Origin: Chrysomallon squamiferum
Taxonomy: Eukaryota > Mollusca > Gastropoda > Neomphalida > Peltospiridae
DNA: 64,000 nt
Assembly: GCA_012295275.1 (NCBI GenBank)
Contig: CM022668.1
Span: 13,565,522-13,629,521, forward strand
Direction of reading: 5' to 3'
The stretch's first letter is position 1. Each line of letters begins with the position of its first letter. Below, one piece after another: positions 36,136 through 48,539 of this stretch. The notes under the pieces are model-generated. The model was not told the DNA's origin. It saw nothing but the letters and a program-made list of their open reading frames with translations, and ran no database searches. The translations under genes and the position numbers were made by a program.

Positions 36136-37790
36136 CCTTAGATAAAATAAGTTTCCAAATTAAAAAAGAAGTAAACAAAGTCCACTAAAACACTTTTTAT
36201 CAACTTAAGTATCTTGCTGATGCTGAATTTCGTTTTATTAATTAACTGATTAACTAATTTATTTATTAGAATTTAATTAAATTTAAAATGTCTTACCCGA
36301 ATCCATAGTTTGTCTTTTCCCCAAGTTAATAAAAATCCAAAACTGAATTCAGCTCGGGCTGTTCACTACAGATTTAGCTTGTCATAGCCTCTTGACGACA
36401 AATGCAGCACAGTACTCATTGTTGCTTTATACAACTCTTTGTAAAACACGTCTGTTCCTGGGGAAAACCTATTTCCCCGAAGACAGCTAGTTATGGCCTA
36501 CCCACTTTCCCATATCAGCTAACAGGTTCATTAACTTCTGACTAGGCGTAATATCTAAAAATAACTACGCGCTAACAAAATGTGACATGGCAGATATTAA
36601 TACTTTGAATTCATGTGTGCATTGTAGATTTTAAACTGAAATAATGATTTAATAAATATTTCATGTTATCGTACCAATATTAGATCTAGATATTTCTTCA
36701 AACATGGATACATATAGCCAAACATGTATACAAACCACATATAGTATAAAATACAACACATTAACATGGACTTTCTGTAATGGCTGAACGCCCTCTGTTT
36801 AAGAAATACATGTGTAATTGTATTACTTAGAAATTCAGATATGTGTAATTCTGAAGAATAGGTTTGAAGTACAATATTATAAGATACTACTGCATTTGTT
36901 TGTATCTCAACACTTTTTTTACTTGAAATTGTTGTATTAGGCTGTTAAACATACCAATCAATATACACACACAGAGAAACACGCAACATAATAATAATAA
37001 TAATAATAATAATAAGTAACTAAATAAATAAATAATAGAAAAAACAGTTTCAATTCAAATAATAGTCATGAAAATCTGTTGAAAATTAGGTCAAACGTTA
37101 TGATCAATAGAAACGTGATTCACTTGAGAACTACACGAAAGAACTCGTCCTTTTTTCTTCTTATATTCTGTGTGAATATAATTTTCTTATCGTTGCTTTA
37201 TAAAAGGTTTGGCAACACACGTTTGTTTCTGAAGAAAATTATATTTCTCCGAAAACAGCCTTTTAGTGACAAAGTCGTGGTGTTCGTATTTTCTATCGAA
37301 ACACCCCTAGTACTAAATTTAAAAACAGTTATGAGAAGTACTACTAACTCAGTTACTGATGTGCTTTTTTCAAATAGTTTAATTTATTCTTAACTCGATT
37401 ATTCTGTATGTCTGTCCCTCTTTTTCTCCGTCTGCCCATCTATCTACCTGAAATCGTCTATATAGATATACATTTTGTAATGAAAGTATCCCCGAAAAGG
37501 TCATTTATATTGATCAGCCACATCCTAGAGTAATTTTAATTGACAATAAAAGACAAACAATATTTAAGTGATAAATTTAGTCATTTAAGTGTTGTTAAAA
37601 GTTTCATTACGAGCTTTTTTATATTAATAAGTTTCAAAATTAAGAAGGAAGTAAACAAAATTCACTAATATCATTTTTTTAATTTCAAGTATTTTTGTCA
37701 TGATAAATTAATTAAATCATTTTTCTATTATAGTTTAGTTAAACTTAAAAGGTCTTATTAAAAGCCATATTTAGGGTAAGCTAATAAAAC
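36136..37790. repeat. R2, R4 and R2 mosaic with (ATA)n
   Basis: The second half of R2 (36140-36470), R4 (36470-36960), a short (ATA)n at about 36990-37013, then a new R2 (37080-37790) that breaks off within 'TAAGCTAATAAAACC' where the gypsy-type fragment begins. Confidence 0.6.
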
Positions 37791-38720
37791 CGTTGTCATG
37801 TGGCTAATACCAAAAGTGGATGGATATTTATTGTCAGTGGAACTAGACACAGGCTCAGCAATTTCTTTGATCTATAAGTCAATATATAAAAACATTTTGA
37901 TGGTAAAAAAACTGCGCTTGTCATATATTTTTCTCAATACATGTTCTGGAGAGAAGATTGTACCACTTTGTGTAATAACAGTCAGTGTTTCCATGAATAA
38001 TGAGAAAAAATAACTAGATTCGATTTGCAGTTCCACAGCAGAGCCCACCATAGTTTGGTCGTGACTGGCAACGTTCTATAAAACTTATCTGGAATCCAAT
38101 CAAGTTTATAACCACTTCGAGAAAAAAGAACACCCATGACATCTGTTGATGATCTCAAAATGAAATACAGCAAAGTATTTAAAGAAGAATTAAAAACATA
38201 TGTCTGGTCCAATTAAAGTTGCACAGTATTCTACTCCGAAGTTCTGTAAAGCAACCTCAAGTAGATGAGTAACTGGAAAGGCTGGTCAAAGCTGGTATGC
38301 TTCGACAGGTAGAACACAGCGAATGAGCTACTCCAGTTGTTCCCATTTTAAAGAAATGTGGAACAGTTCAACTTTGTGGCGATTTTAAAGTGACTGAATC
38401 CTGTGCTGCAAGTGGATAAATACCCACTTCCAAGAACAGAAGATATTTTAGCCACTCGCGAAGAAGGAGAACACTTCAGCAAGATCTACCTTCGGAATGC
38501 TTATTTGCGGATGGAAGTGAGAGAAGACGTACATGTTCTGACAAGAAACACAAAGCGGCTCCAGCAATATGACAAAGAGTTACTGACCATGTGTTTCATA
38601 GAATTCCAGGTGTTCAGTGTATCCTAGCTGATATGATCATTACTGGAAGGGCGGATACAGAGCATTTAGGACAATTATACATATTCCTACAAGATTTCTG
38701 TAAAAAGATTACTGCTGACT
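37791..38720 (+). mobile_element. Decayed Ty3/gypsy-type pol fragment
   Basis: The first frame (37798-38013) holds VELDTGSAISLI, the active-site signature of a retrotransposon aspartic protease. Beyond a stop, pieces in shifting frames correspond to the start of reverse transcriptase. One is the frame from about 38403, with YPLPRTEDILATREEGEHFS followed by KIYLRNAYL. A later piece sits where the catalytic Asp-Asp should be, but the motif is not intact. No gag, integrase or LTR was seen. Several stops and frameshifts make it dead. It is inserted into R2. Confidence 0.75.
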
Positions 38721-38804
38721 AACTGTACATATTTAAATGATGCGTACTGTTAGAAAGATTTACAGAATTGGATAGATAACATATTTATTTACTTTAGTAA
38801 CGGG

Positions 38805-39600
38805 ATACCCATCTGTCCCTTATCAAAACGTCACAGGTTCGAAAGTGCTCCATGTTAATCCCGTACTTTGCAGCAAACATGAGGCACGATAATTCATGCT
38901 CAAACTGTCCGTAACCGTCTCCATGCTGCTGGATTACAAGCACATCGCCCTGTTGTAGCTGTTCCCCTGACAACGCGTCACATTCATGAACGTCTGATAA
39001 GGACCAGAATACACCAGTACTGGCGAAGCACATAATCGGATCAGACAGTATTTACCGACGAATCCAGGTTTTGCAGACAACGTCTTTCGGCATGACCGAC
39101 AAGGCTGGTAGCAGCGTCATGGTCTGGGCCGGCATTTATGGTGGAAGTAAAACAGATCTCATTTTCCTTCACGGAAACATGACTGCTCAACGTTACTGCG
39201 ACGAAATAATTACACAAGTGATCATTCGATTCCTTCAGCAGCATCCTGGCTTTCTGTTTCAACATGGCAACGCTAGACGATTTAGCGCCAAGATAACCAC
39301 TAATCTTCTTGAGCGGCACCAAATGCAAGAGTTGAACTGGCCACCAAAGTCTCCTAACTAGTCCACAACTGAGCATTATTGAGACCTGTTGGGCCGAAGG
39401 GTACGCAAAAAATCATCCTCATATCCTTAATGTAGAAATTGCTCTGAACCGGGAATGGAAAGTAATTAATGTTCCTGAGATTAATGCTCACATCAGCAGC
39501 ATGGGGCACCGATGTACTGCTGTCACCAGTGCCGGTGGTGCACTCACACATTACTGAGCCTCTTTCACCATTTTGATAGATGCACCCCTCCGATTCATGA
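38805..39600 (+). mobile_element. Decayed Tc1-like transposase, second family
   Basis: A less AT-rich block. The longest intact frame (39071-39361) contains GSSVMVWAGIYGGSKTDLIF and NMTAQRYCDEI, diagnostic of the Tc1 DDE domain, and ends NWPPKSPN before a stop. Upstream fragments in other frames include the 'FTDESRF' first catalytic Asp. At the second catalytic position the usual Asp is replaced (QHGNARRF). A downstream remnant reaches the C-terminus at about 39555. It is clearly different from the family-1 fragments a-f. Terminal inverted repeats were not identified. Confidence 0.85.
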
Positions 39601-40246
39601 GTTGACGTTAACGTGACGACGTTGACACCGTGACAATGTGTTACAACGGGCTACAGTCAGAAATGCTGTATCAATGAAATAATGTGTTCAAATAAATTCA
39701 ACATAAATCAGATGTTATGTGTTTCATTTCTTGAATGTAATTGCTAAACTTATTTGTCTTCTCCCAAATACCACCGCTTTGGCATGAAGCAGTTGTCGGA
39801 GAAATATATATTTACCTCGTAAATATAGGTGTTTTACCAACCGCTTCGTAAAGCAAGAAAGACTGGTATGTTGCATTTGTCGAGCGGTTAGCTGAATATC
39901 AACATTTTTGCTATTCAGATCCCTTTTAGTGCATATATATAAATTAAAAAAAATCGTTTTCAACAAAAGAAAGCCTGAATCATATGATTCGCCTACTCGT
40001 TCCAGTTAAAGATTAATTTAATCGTGATTTCAAATAATGTATAATGAAAATGTATAATGGCATATACCAAGAATTTTCATAACGCCATTGAAAAGTATTT
40101 ACTTACATAGAAATATATTAAGAAAAAAAAATTATATTAATTCCTCATGCATGTTATTTAATTTTTATACCTATATATTTAAATTTCCTTCTTTCTTTTT
40201 TTCTTTCTTCATTAATTTTTATTACTATTTCTTTGCTTCTTTGTTT
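39601..40246 (-). repeat. Inverted R2/R3 piece and AT-rich flank
   Basis: At about 39720-39900 the R2 core appears in the opposite orientation (on the plus strand 'GGAGAAATATATATTTACCT'), the only clear inverted copy in the window. The rest up to the stop of copy 4 is AT-rich, and blocks A and B are absent here. Confidence 0.55.
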
Positions 40247-41289
40247 TTATTTGTAATGCTTCCGTTTCAAAGCATTTGCAACAGCATCCACGATGATTTC
40301 GTTTGTTTCTGCTTCTCTTCTAACTTCATTTCTTGCCTGTCTCCGCCGTTCTTCTTCGTTTGCTTTGAAAATCTCGTCTAACATTCTCTGTGTTTCCATC
40401 TCAGACATCCTCTGTTTCTTTTCCATGTCTTGCATTTTTCTCAAATATTCTTCTTGAAGCTTCTCTCCTTTCAATATTTCCTCTTCGCGTTTTTTCATTT
40501 CGTTTTCTTTCTCCTTCAACATTTTCTGTACGCGTTCTTCGGATTCTTTTCTGTTTTTTTCCATTTTTGCCTTGTATTCTCTCTCAATTTTTTGTCGCTC
40601 CTCTTGTATTTCTTTTTCTTTCTTTTTCAGTATTTCTTTTTCACGTTTCTGTACTTCTTTTTCAGCTATTTCCAACAATTCCGATTTATAATATTGATGA
40701 TTCTTTTTTGCCACGTTTTTCTGTATCATGTCGACGAGTTGAAATACCATGTTCTCTTTCTTTTCCTCATCTTTTTCGCGATTGTTGAATCCGAAATATC
40801 TCCGTCCACATGCACTGATTATTGTTTTTAGATTTTCTGGTGCCGTAGACAGAAAACCTTCCAGAGTTTTTCCGTCTTCTTCAAGATCGTCTACATGGGT
40901 GAACAGCAAGAACAGGTAATCAAACAATGCCTTTCCAAATACGTCCTCGAAGTATTCAATTGTTTTTTGTTCTTCTGGAGTAAACCTCTTTGCCTGCACA
41001 ACCATGATGAAAGCATGTGGTCCTGGAGCACTCATCGTTATGCATTTGATGATTTCTTTCGTTATCTTTCCTTGTGAACGTTTAGTGTCAAATGCTCCTG
41101 GCGTATCAACGATGACAATACTATGACCAAATCGAGTTTTGTGTCCTACCTTGCAGGTTTCAGTAACTGAAGAAGCACTAGCTTCAGAATGAAAATGTTT
41201 CTCTCCTAGGATGGTGTTTGCTGACGCACTTTTTCCTGAGCCAGTAATTCCAATCAACACAAGCCGCAGTTCTTTGTGAGGAGCGTAAT
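40247..41289 (-). CDS. GIMAP/AIG1-family GTPase with coiled coil, copy 4, terminal exon
   Basis: Terminal exon of 346 codons plus stop, the shortest of the five. P-loop GITGSGKS is at about 13-20, VDTPGAFD at about 60-67, G4-like THVDD at about 130-134 and the box CGRRYFGFNN at about 160-169. The coiled coil runs from about 205 to 310 and the protein ends VANALKRKHYK. An AATAAA overlaps the stop codon. The residues just after the acceptor (YAPHKELRLVLIGITG) differ from the SVTDNELRLVL of copies 1 and 5. No upstream exons are visible: only about 50 bases of the usual intron remain before unrelated AT-rich DNA. Blocks A and B are missing on the other side. It may be an orphaned exon, though its frame is fully open. 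Confidence 0.8.
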
Positions 41290-42000
41290 CTGAAACAAAT
41301 TAAATACACTCTGTGTAGAATTGAAGTCATTGTTTTCATCTTTTCACTGTTGTTAATTTTTCACAAAAAAAACAAAACAATTTGTATGGATCAAACTCGT
41401 TTCTTTATAATGAAGACGACATTCCAGAGTAATATGGAGGTGGTAACTTCTAGCATTTGAGATATGAATATACAATAATTTTCAAAACTAGAAGCGACGA
41501 AAAAAGACTGCTATAATAGCATATTAAATTTTTAAAAACTTCAGAACTTTTGGTTATGGTAAAAAAAAAAAAAAAAAAAAAATGTATGTGAGTTCTTCTT
41601 ACACGCAGCCATATTTCGTCTTTTTCCCATGTTCATAAAATTCAGAGACACGACAACAAATACAGCACATGCATGCATATGTATGGATACATTTTATTTT
41701 AAAGTTTTCATTTCGCGTTCTGATCAGGAGGAATATTTGTATTACCTTTATGTTGAAATGGTTGTTCAAGTATGGTTAAGACAAGCATGAATTAGGGTAG
41801 GTAACAGATAATACTTTTTCTAATATCTGCTTTCAGTAAGAAACTATATTTTAGATCACAAAGAAATAAAACAAAATACAAGAAAACAAACTAAAAGAAT
41901 AAATAAATAAAAAAATAAAAATTGATTTAATTTAATAAATAAATAAATAAAACCCAAAAATAGAACATCAACAACAAATTTTTTTTAGTAAAAAAATAAT
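41290..42000. other. Truncated intron start, then AT-rich DNA
   Basis: A short stretch homologous to the introns of the other copies, then scraps of R2/R4, a run of A at about 41561-41581 and A-rich low complexity. No exon was recognised. Confidence 0.5.
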
Positions 42001-42560
42001 TAAGGAAAAGTACAACTAGCTAAGTTACTGATGTTTTTCTCCAAGAGTTTATTTCTTCTGAACTGGATTATTTTGTCTGCGTGTCTGTCACTCTATTTCT
42101 CTGTCTACCCATCAATCTATCTGAAATCATCTATATGCAGTTGCATTGTGAAATGATAGTATGTCCGATCATGTCAATCAGATAAAAGAGATATTTTTAT
42201 TGATAAGAAAAGACAACCAATATTCAGGTGATAACTTTTGTCATTTAAGTTTTGTGAAATGTTTCATTTTGATCTTCCTATAAAAATAAAGTTCAAAATT
42301 AAGAAAGAACAAATCAAATTCCACTCATACCCTTTTATATCAACTACAAATATTTTGTTCAAGCTATATTACTTTTCGTTAATTAATTTATTTATTTGCT
42401 ATAAGTTTAAAACATCTTATCCGAAGCCATATTTGCTCTTTTGCCCAAGTTAACAAAATCGCAAAATTTGATTCAGTTCTGATTGTTCATCAAAGCCGCT
42501 TGACGACAAATACAGCACAGTACTTGCTGTTGCTTGAGATAAGGAGACGCAAAACGCTGT
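42001..42560. repeat. R2 segment
   Basis: R2 without its first third, with 'CTATTTCTCTGTCTACCCAT', the TTAA zone and 'GAAGCCATATTTGCTCTTTT'. Confidence 0.65.
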
Positions 42561-43445
42561 GCCTCATTAACCCAAGAAAACCCCTTAGGCTTCGAGCTTT
42601 TTATTGGCCCCTCGACATTCGCCAGACCCCGTCCCTGCGAATTTTCCGCTCTCCTTTCGTACAGTTTATTGCAATAATATTATAAACGAAGTAACAAATG
42701 GAGTAACAAAGAAAATAATATCATCTTTTCAAACAAAGCAATATGAAAATACCGGTACTGCACTGTAAAAATAAACATGCCTATGCCTACTTTTTCATGT
42801 AGGTACTGAAAATTGTTTCTCATTAATCTTTCTCAAACTGATCCAGAAAACTAATATTTACTTTCTCGAGCAAAGAAGATTCTACAAGGATTAATGCCAA
42901 ATTATTGAACTTTTTATATTTCGGAGTGGATCACGTTGAAGAACAGAAAATTATGAAATGTCATTATGAGCGTGAATACGTTACCTCTAAGAAGTAAAAC
43001 AACAAACATGTCTTTGTATCTGACTGTTATATGAGACCTCACTGACACCACACCGTGTATAAGTGGGATTAACATATTGTTTATTTCTTTATAAATGCAT
43101 TCATATGTAGCATAACGAGTCCATATGCAAAGATCTGTGCCAAATTATAGAGCTGTTCATCTTTCACAGAGGATCACTGGTATTTCGTAATATGTCTGAG
43201 AGCAGAAAAACACCTCTCTCCAGAGCAGTTTGTATCGAGAAGTGACAAGTAAACATGCAAACAAATGTACATGTTTGGAAAGGTTTCTTGCGTTTCATTT
43301 TTAAACAATTTTGACAAACTGATGAATTAAGTGTGGAGTGTGACCCCTACCCATTCGGTCCTGACTGTGCCTCAGAATTTCATATACTTTGACCGATAAT
43401 TTCTTTTTTAACATAGATTAACTCACAATTAGCGCATCTCGTATC
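42561..43445 (-). mobile_element. R1 segment with hAT remnant, split by an R2 scrap
   Basis: R1 is recognisable at 42590-42950 and 43140-43440. A short R2 start (42950-43140) has been inserted or recombined in between. The hAT frame is disrupted. Confidence 0.55.
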
Positions 43446-44369
43446 AAAGAGGATTCCTAATAAATATATTTCATTGAGGCGCCCGAAGCGTCTGCGATGC
43501 ACAAAATTATAACATTTAACACTAAAAAAGAAAAAGAAAAAGATTGCTTATATGTGTTGTGAAGTGTTTCGTCATGGGCTTTCTAAATATATATTTCAAA
43601 ATAACGAAAGAAGAAAATAAACTCCACTAAAAAGCTTTTTGTCAATTTGAAGAATTTTCTTCATGCTCAATTATCTTTTATCGGTTAATTTATTTATTAC
43701 AATTTATTGAAATTTAAAGTGTCTTACCGCAAGCCATAGTTTATCTTTTCCCCGAATTATTTAAATCCCAGAAGTGAATTCAGTGAGCACTGTACACCAC
43801 ATGATTAGTTTTTGACACCCGCTTCACAGCAAATACAACGCGGTACTCGTTGTTGTTTTATATAAGGGCTGGCAAAACAGCTCTGTTCCTGAGGACAACG
43901 TATTCTTCGAAAACAGCTACTTATGGCCGACCCTCTTTCCTATTAATAGATTTCACTGGCCCGGCTGAAGCGTATGTCTTTCCTATATCGGTTACAGATT
44001 TATTGACTATCTGACGATGTGTAATGTCTAAAAATAACAACGAGGAGAGTGTGACATAATAGATATTAATACTGTGAATTCATCTGTAGAGTGTGGGCTT
44101 AAGTTAAAATAATGGTGTAATACACGTTATGTTATCATAGCAGTATTTGATCTACATGTTTCTTCAAACTTACATACATACATACAGACAAACATGCATA
44201 GAAACCACATATAGCATATGTAGTGGCTGAATCCTTCTATTTTAGAATAACATGAGTAATTTTGCTACTTACAAATTGAAATATTTGTAATTCTGAAGTA
44301 TAAGATAAATAAATATTGCTCCATTTGTTTGTATTTGTACACATTTATTGTTTTATTAGCCTGTTAATG
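43446..44369. repeat. R2 end and R4 segment
   Basis: The R2 second half at 43560-43910 ends in 'GTATTCTTCGAAAACAGCTA', which is also present at 53925 and 62150. R4 follows to 44369. The order equals that of 53640-54400 and 61870-62700, so these are three copies of one longer segment. Confidence 0.65.
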
Positions 44370-44469
<100 letters not shown>

Positions 44470-45590
44470 TGTGAGATTGTTTCACTTGAGATCTGCAAGA
44501 ACAAACTCGTCTTTTCTTTTTGTCATATGAGCGAAGACTGAAACTAAAGTGTGCATGAGTGAACTAATGTATTTAGTCGTTTATTTTGGCAGTGAAATGT
44601 GACATTTGATAACGTGTCCACATACAAAGATATGTTTATCTGATATATTCTGTGAATATAGTTTACCAATTGTAGCTTTATAAAAGGTTTGGCAAGACAC
44701 TTCTATTCCTGAGGAAAAAATGTATTTTTCCGAAAACTGGTTTTCAATGTTAGGAATGTATGCTGCTCATATTTTATATCAGGACATCCAAAGATTAAAA
44801 TTGTCAAAATAATTATGGAGAAGTAGGCACTAGGAATAATTCATTTACTATTGTAATTTTCAAAGAGTTAATATCTTCTTAACTGGACAACTTTGTCAGT
44901 TCTCTGTTTCACCATCTGTCTGTTCATCAATCTATCAATCGTAATATCTGCATATGCACTTAGAAATTTAATTAATATTCATCAAGTCACTTTATATATA
45001 GTGAAACAACATCCTAGAGTAATTTTAGTTTACAAAACAAAGTGAAATAAAATTTAAGTAATATTTTTTTGTAATTTCGTGGGTGATATTATTACAGAAT
45101 AACTTTAAAACCTAACAAAAACAAAGGAGAAGAAAGAAAACTCCACTAGTAACTTTTTTTTTTATCGACTTCAAGTATTTCTAAATTATGAAAAATATAT
45201 TCAACAATTAATGAATTTGTTTATTTCTAAATTTATTATTTACAAGTTAATTAAATTTAAAATGTTTTGTTGACTCCATATATTATCAATTACACAGAGT
45301 AATAAAATCAGAAAACGTATTGCAATACAGCACAACATTTGTTTATCATATCTCCTTGACGAGAAATACAACACACTAATCATTAGTATGGTTGGCAAGT
45401 CGCTTCTACTCATGAAGTAATCCGAAACAGCATGTCAGTGCTAAGAATATGACAAAGAGGGTGTATTGTGTGTGTGTGCGTGTGACTGTGTGTGTGTGTT
45501 TGTATGTGCGTATGTGAGTCAGCGTGTGTGTCCGTGTGAGCAATATAGCAAAATAAAAATAAAATCGTAGTAAAACAGCTCCCCCTCCCT
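44470..45590. repeat. R2 copy and low complexity
   Basis: R2 from about 44560 to 45340, then a (TG)n-rich stretch at 45460-45540. The minus-strand His/Thr frame there is a repeat artefact. Confidence 0.6.
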
Positions 45591-45770
45591 CTCATACAGA
45601 AAACCTTACTGCAGTAATAACAGATTCCGAGTGTATGTAATAATAAAATATTGTAAAATTCCCTTGTATCTCATATTTACTCTACATAAAATATTAATCA
45701 CATCCACATAAGCCAGTATTACTATAAACTGTATTACAATAACTTTGTGGCTTTTCTTCTATTTCTGTGT
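45591..45770. other. Third copy of the peptide-gene upstream flank, gene absent
   Basis: Positions 45597-45717 match the DNA directly upstream of the secreted-peptide frames (55197-55316 and 63120-63241), ending 'CACATCCACATAAGCCAGT'. The sequence then jumps to what lies downstream of the peptide genes ('AACTGTATTAC'). The coding frame and following R2 start are missing. Confidence 0.75.
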
Positions 45771-46970
45771 CTGCCGATCTATCTGAAAACATCTATATGC
45801 ATATAGATGATTGAATTATAGTATGTCGAAAAAATCATTTATAATACTATTTAAGTGATACATTTTGTCATTTAAGTATTATGAGCTTTCTACAAAAAAA
45901 TAAGTTTCACAATTAAGAACATAGAAAGCAAACTCCATTGACATATAGTTTCCCTTTACAACTTTTTTGGGACCTAATCTAATTAGTTTGCTAACTTCGA
46001 TTTGTTGTTTTATGAAAGCACGGACGAAACGTTTTATGTTATATGAACCTTAGGTCTATTCATTTCTTGAAACCATGTAGGCGACAGTTAAGTAAAACAA
46101 CAAACTCGTCTTTGTATCTGACTGTTATATGAGATCTCACTGACAATAAACCGTGAATAAGTGGATTTAACATGTTGTTTAGTTCTTTATAAATGCACTG
46201 AGATGTAACAGTTGAAATGCAAAGATCTTTTATTTAATACACTATTACATTTATGTGGCTTACTTATTGTTCGTTTAGAAAAGGTTTGGCAAGACAGTTC
46301 TATTTCTGAAGAATAATGTATTTCTCCGAAAACTGCCTTTTAGAGAGAAAATCGTGATGTTCGTATATTCTATCTGGACACCCCAAGTACGAAGTTTAAA
46401 AATAATAAAATAAAAGTAATGAGAAGTACTTCTAACTCATTTATTCTTGTATTTTACAAAGAGTTATCACTTTTAACTGGATTATTCTATCTCTCTATCT
46501 ATTTCTCTATCTGTCCATGTATCTGTCTGAAGATATCTATATACACACAAATTCTGTAATGATAGTGTGTCTGAAAAAGTCATTTTTATCGATCATTCAC
46601 ATACTAATGATATTTTAATTTATAGGAAGTGACAAATAATATTTAAGTGATAAATCGTGTCACTTAAGAGTAGTGAAATGATTCCATATGAGATTTGAAT
46701 GAAAAATACGTATCAAAGTTAAGAAGTCAGAAAGGACTGAAAAGAAATACCCGAAGGCACTCATACACACACACACACACATAATAGGTATAGCTATATA
46801 GATATGATTCTACAAAACGATAGATAATGAACCGTGATTAAATTACAATGTTTTTCTGTTTATATACATACAGATAGACAGATCGATGGACAGATAAATA
46901 GACAGATATAGAATGTTTCTCTTTCAATCTGTTTTTGTTCCTGTTTACATCGAACTGTCTCATTTTCTTG
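45771..46970. repeat. R2, R3 and R2 mosaic
   Basis: An R2 second part, R3 at about 45945-46090, and R2 at 46090-46760 in the same order as at 55760-57060 and 63680-64000. A (CA)n near 46764-46782 marks the end. No gene. Confidence 0.6.
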
Positions 46971-47430
46971 ATAAAATACCAAATCATCAACTGTTCTGAC
47001 ATTCATTGTTGCTCTATCTGTCTCTCAGTTTAATTGTGTTTCTTTTTTCATGACAGCCTTTTGTTTCAATGATTTTATAATATTTTTTAACCACATTAAG
47101 GAACAAATATTCTAAATGTTAATGAGAAGGCGCAGAGAAAACATATTTTGCTGAATATGGAAAATAGTAAACCCACTGTAACAGAAGTATACCTTTAGAT
47201 AGGCTATAGGAGATGTATAATTTTTCAAATCATTAATATTTCTGAGCTCCATTTTTGATCTGTCTGTTTTTCTTTCTGTTAATGAGAAGGCGCAGAGAAA
47301 AGATCATTTGCTGAAGACTGAAAAAGAGTAACTCCAGTGCAGAACAGTTATATATTTCACGTCTCTTTGGCACTTTGATAATTTAAACCATGTATGATTC
47401 TACATATTCATAATCAAATTAAAATTTCTA
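46971..47430. repeat. Block A, two shortened copies in tandem
   Basis: The 'AATGAGAAGGCGCAGAGAAAA' landmark appears at about 47119 and again at about 47280, so block A is partly duplicated before copy 5. Confidence 0.65.
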
Positions 47431-48027
47431 ACAGAACCACCAGTACTAATACTATTTCTACTACTACTACGACTACTACTTAAAATAATAACAACAACAA
47501 CAACAACAACAACAATAATAATAATAATAATAAAAATATTCACACACACACACAAAAAGAAAGAAAAAAGCCTTCAAGGTAGTCAAACAATTATTTTTAT
47601 CAAGTTTTTCAAACTGCATCTTCATCTTTCTGTAAAGGTCATTTCAGAGACATCGCTTAATAATTCTGTTTTAAACGAAAACAAAAAGGAAGATGAAAGT
47701 CGAGAAATCAGCAGACAATGATGCGTTCTAAAATCAGATAGGAACGCGGGACATTTTGACTCCTGATCTCAAACACGCTACAACAGAACGCCTTTTATTT
47801 TTTATTACCCGGGCTATCTCTTCCATTTGGTTTTCATTACGAAGATCTTGTTTCAAGATTGGGTACATTTTTTCACACGAAAATAGGAGACCATCTAACG
47901 AGGGTTTACATACGAGGGATTGGGTAGATAATATTTTTTTATTTTATTTTAATTTATTTATTATTTTTTTTTTATTCAGTATGAAGTATAAATTCGTATG
48001 AAAATGAAGACGTTTTCTGTTTGTTGC

Positions 48028-48031
<4 letters not shown>
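47431..48031. other. Microsatellites and single-copy stretch
   Basis: (CTA)n and (CAA)n at about 47455-47535, then about 350 bases (47580-47940) that match nothing else in the window. An 81-codon frame at 47756-48001 has no recognisable domain and is not annotated as a gene. Confidence 0.5.

Positions 48032-48103
<72 letters not shown>
48032..48103. repeat. (CT)n microsatellite
   Basis: An uninterrupted CT run of about 72 bases at the position equivalent to 28768-28851. Confidence 0.97.
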
Positions 48104-48109
<6 letters not shown>

Positions 48110-48367
48110 CATACAGATTATATACACATAGAATTTTTAATAATGTTGTTCATAAAATAAAATCTCCTTTCTTTCTTCCTGTTTCTATCGATCTGTCTTG
48201 TTTTAATGATAAATGAAGCAAAAATATATATTTCAATTTTAAATATTAAAAACTTTTTTATTTTCATTCTTTAATGATACAAAAATAAAAACTGGTTAAT
48301 TATACATTAACGAAAGTATTCACTGTAGTTACTGCATATTAGTTAATAATAATATTAGATGGAGCAG

Positions 48368-48410
<43 letters not shown>

Positions 48411-48426
48411 GCTACTACTACTACTA
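48368..48426. repeat. (ACT)n microsatellite
   Basis: An ACT triplet run with one GCT interruption. Confidence 0.95.
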
Positions 48427-48539
48427 ATAGTTATAATAATAATGATAATAATAATAATAATAATAACAATAAGAAGAATGATACTAACTATTCAATGGTA
48501 ATAGAAATAGCAGCAGTAGGAATAACGCTAGTAGTAGTA

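Noticed and set aside
37791-38720. A functional retroelement
   Set aside because: Stops, frameshifts, a damaged catalytic motif and no LTRs, gag or integrase.
47756-48001. 81-codon plus-strand frame in a single-copy stretch
   Set aside because: No domain, ends in AT-rich low complexity and has no paralogue in the window.
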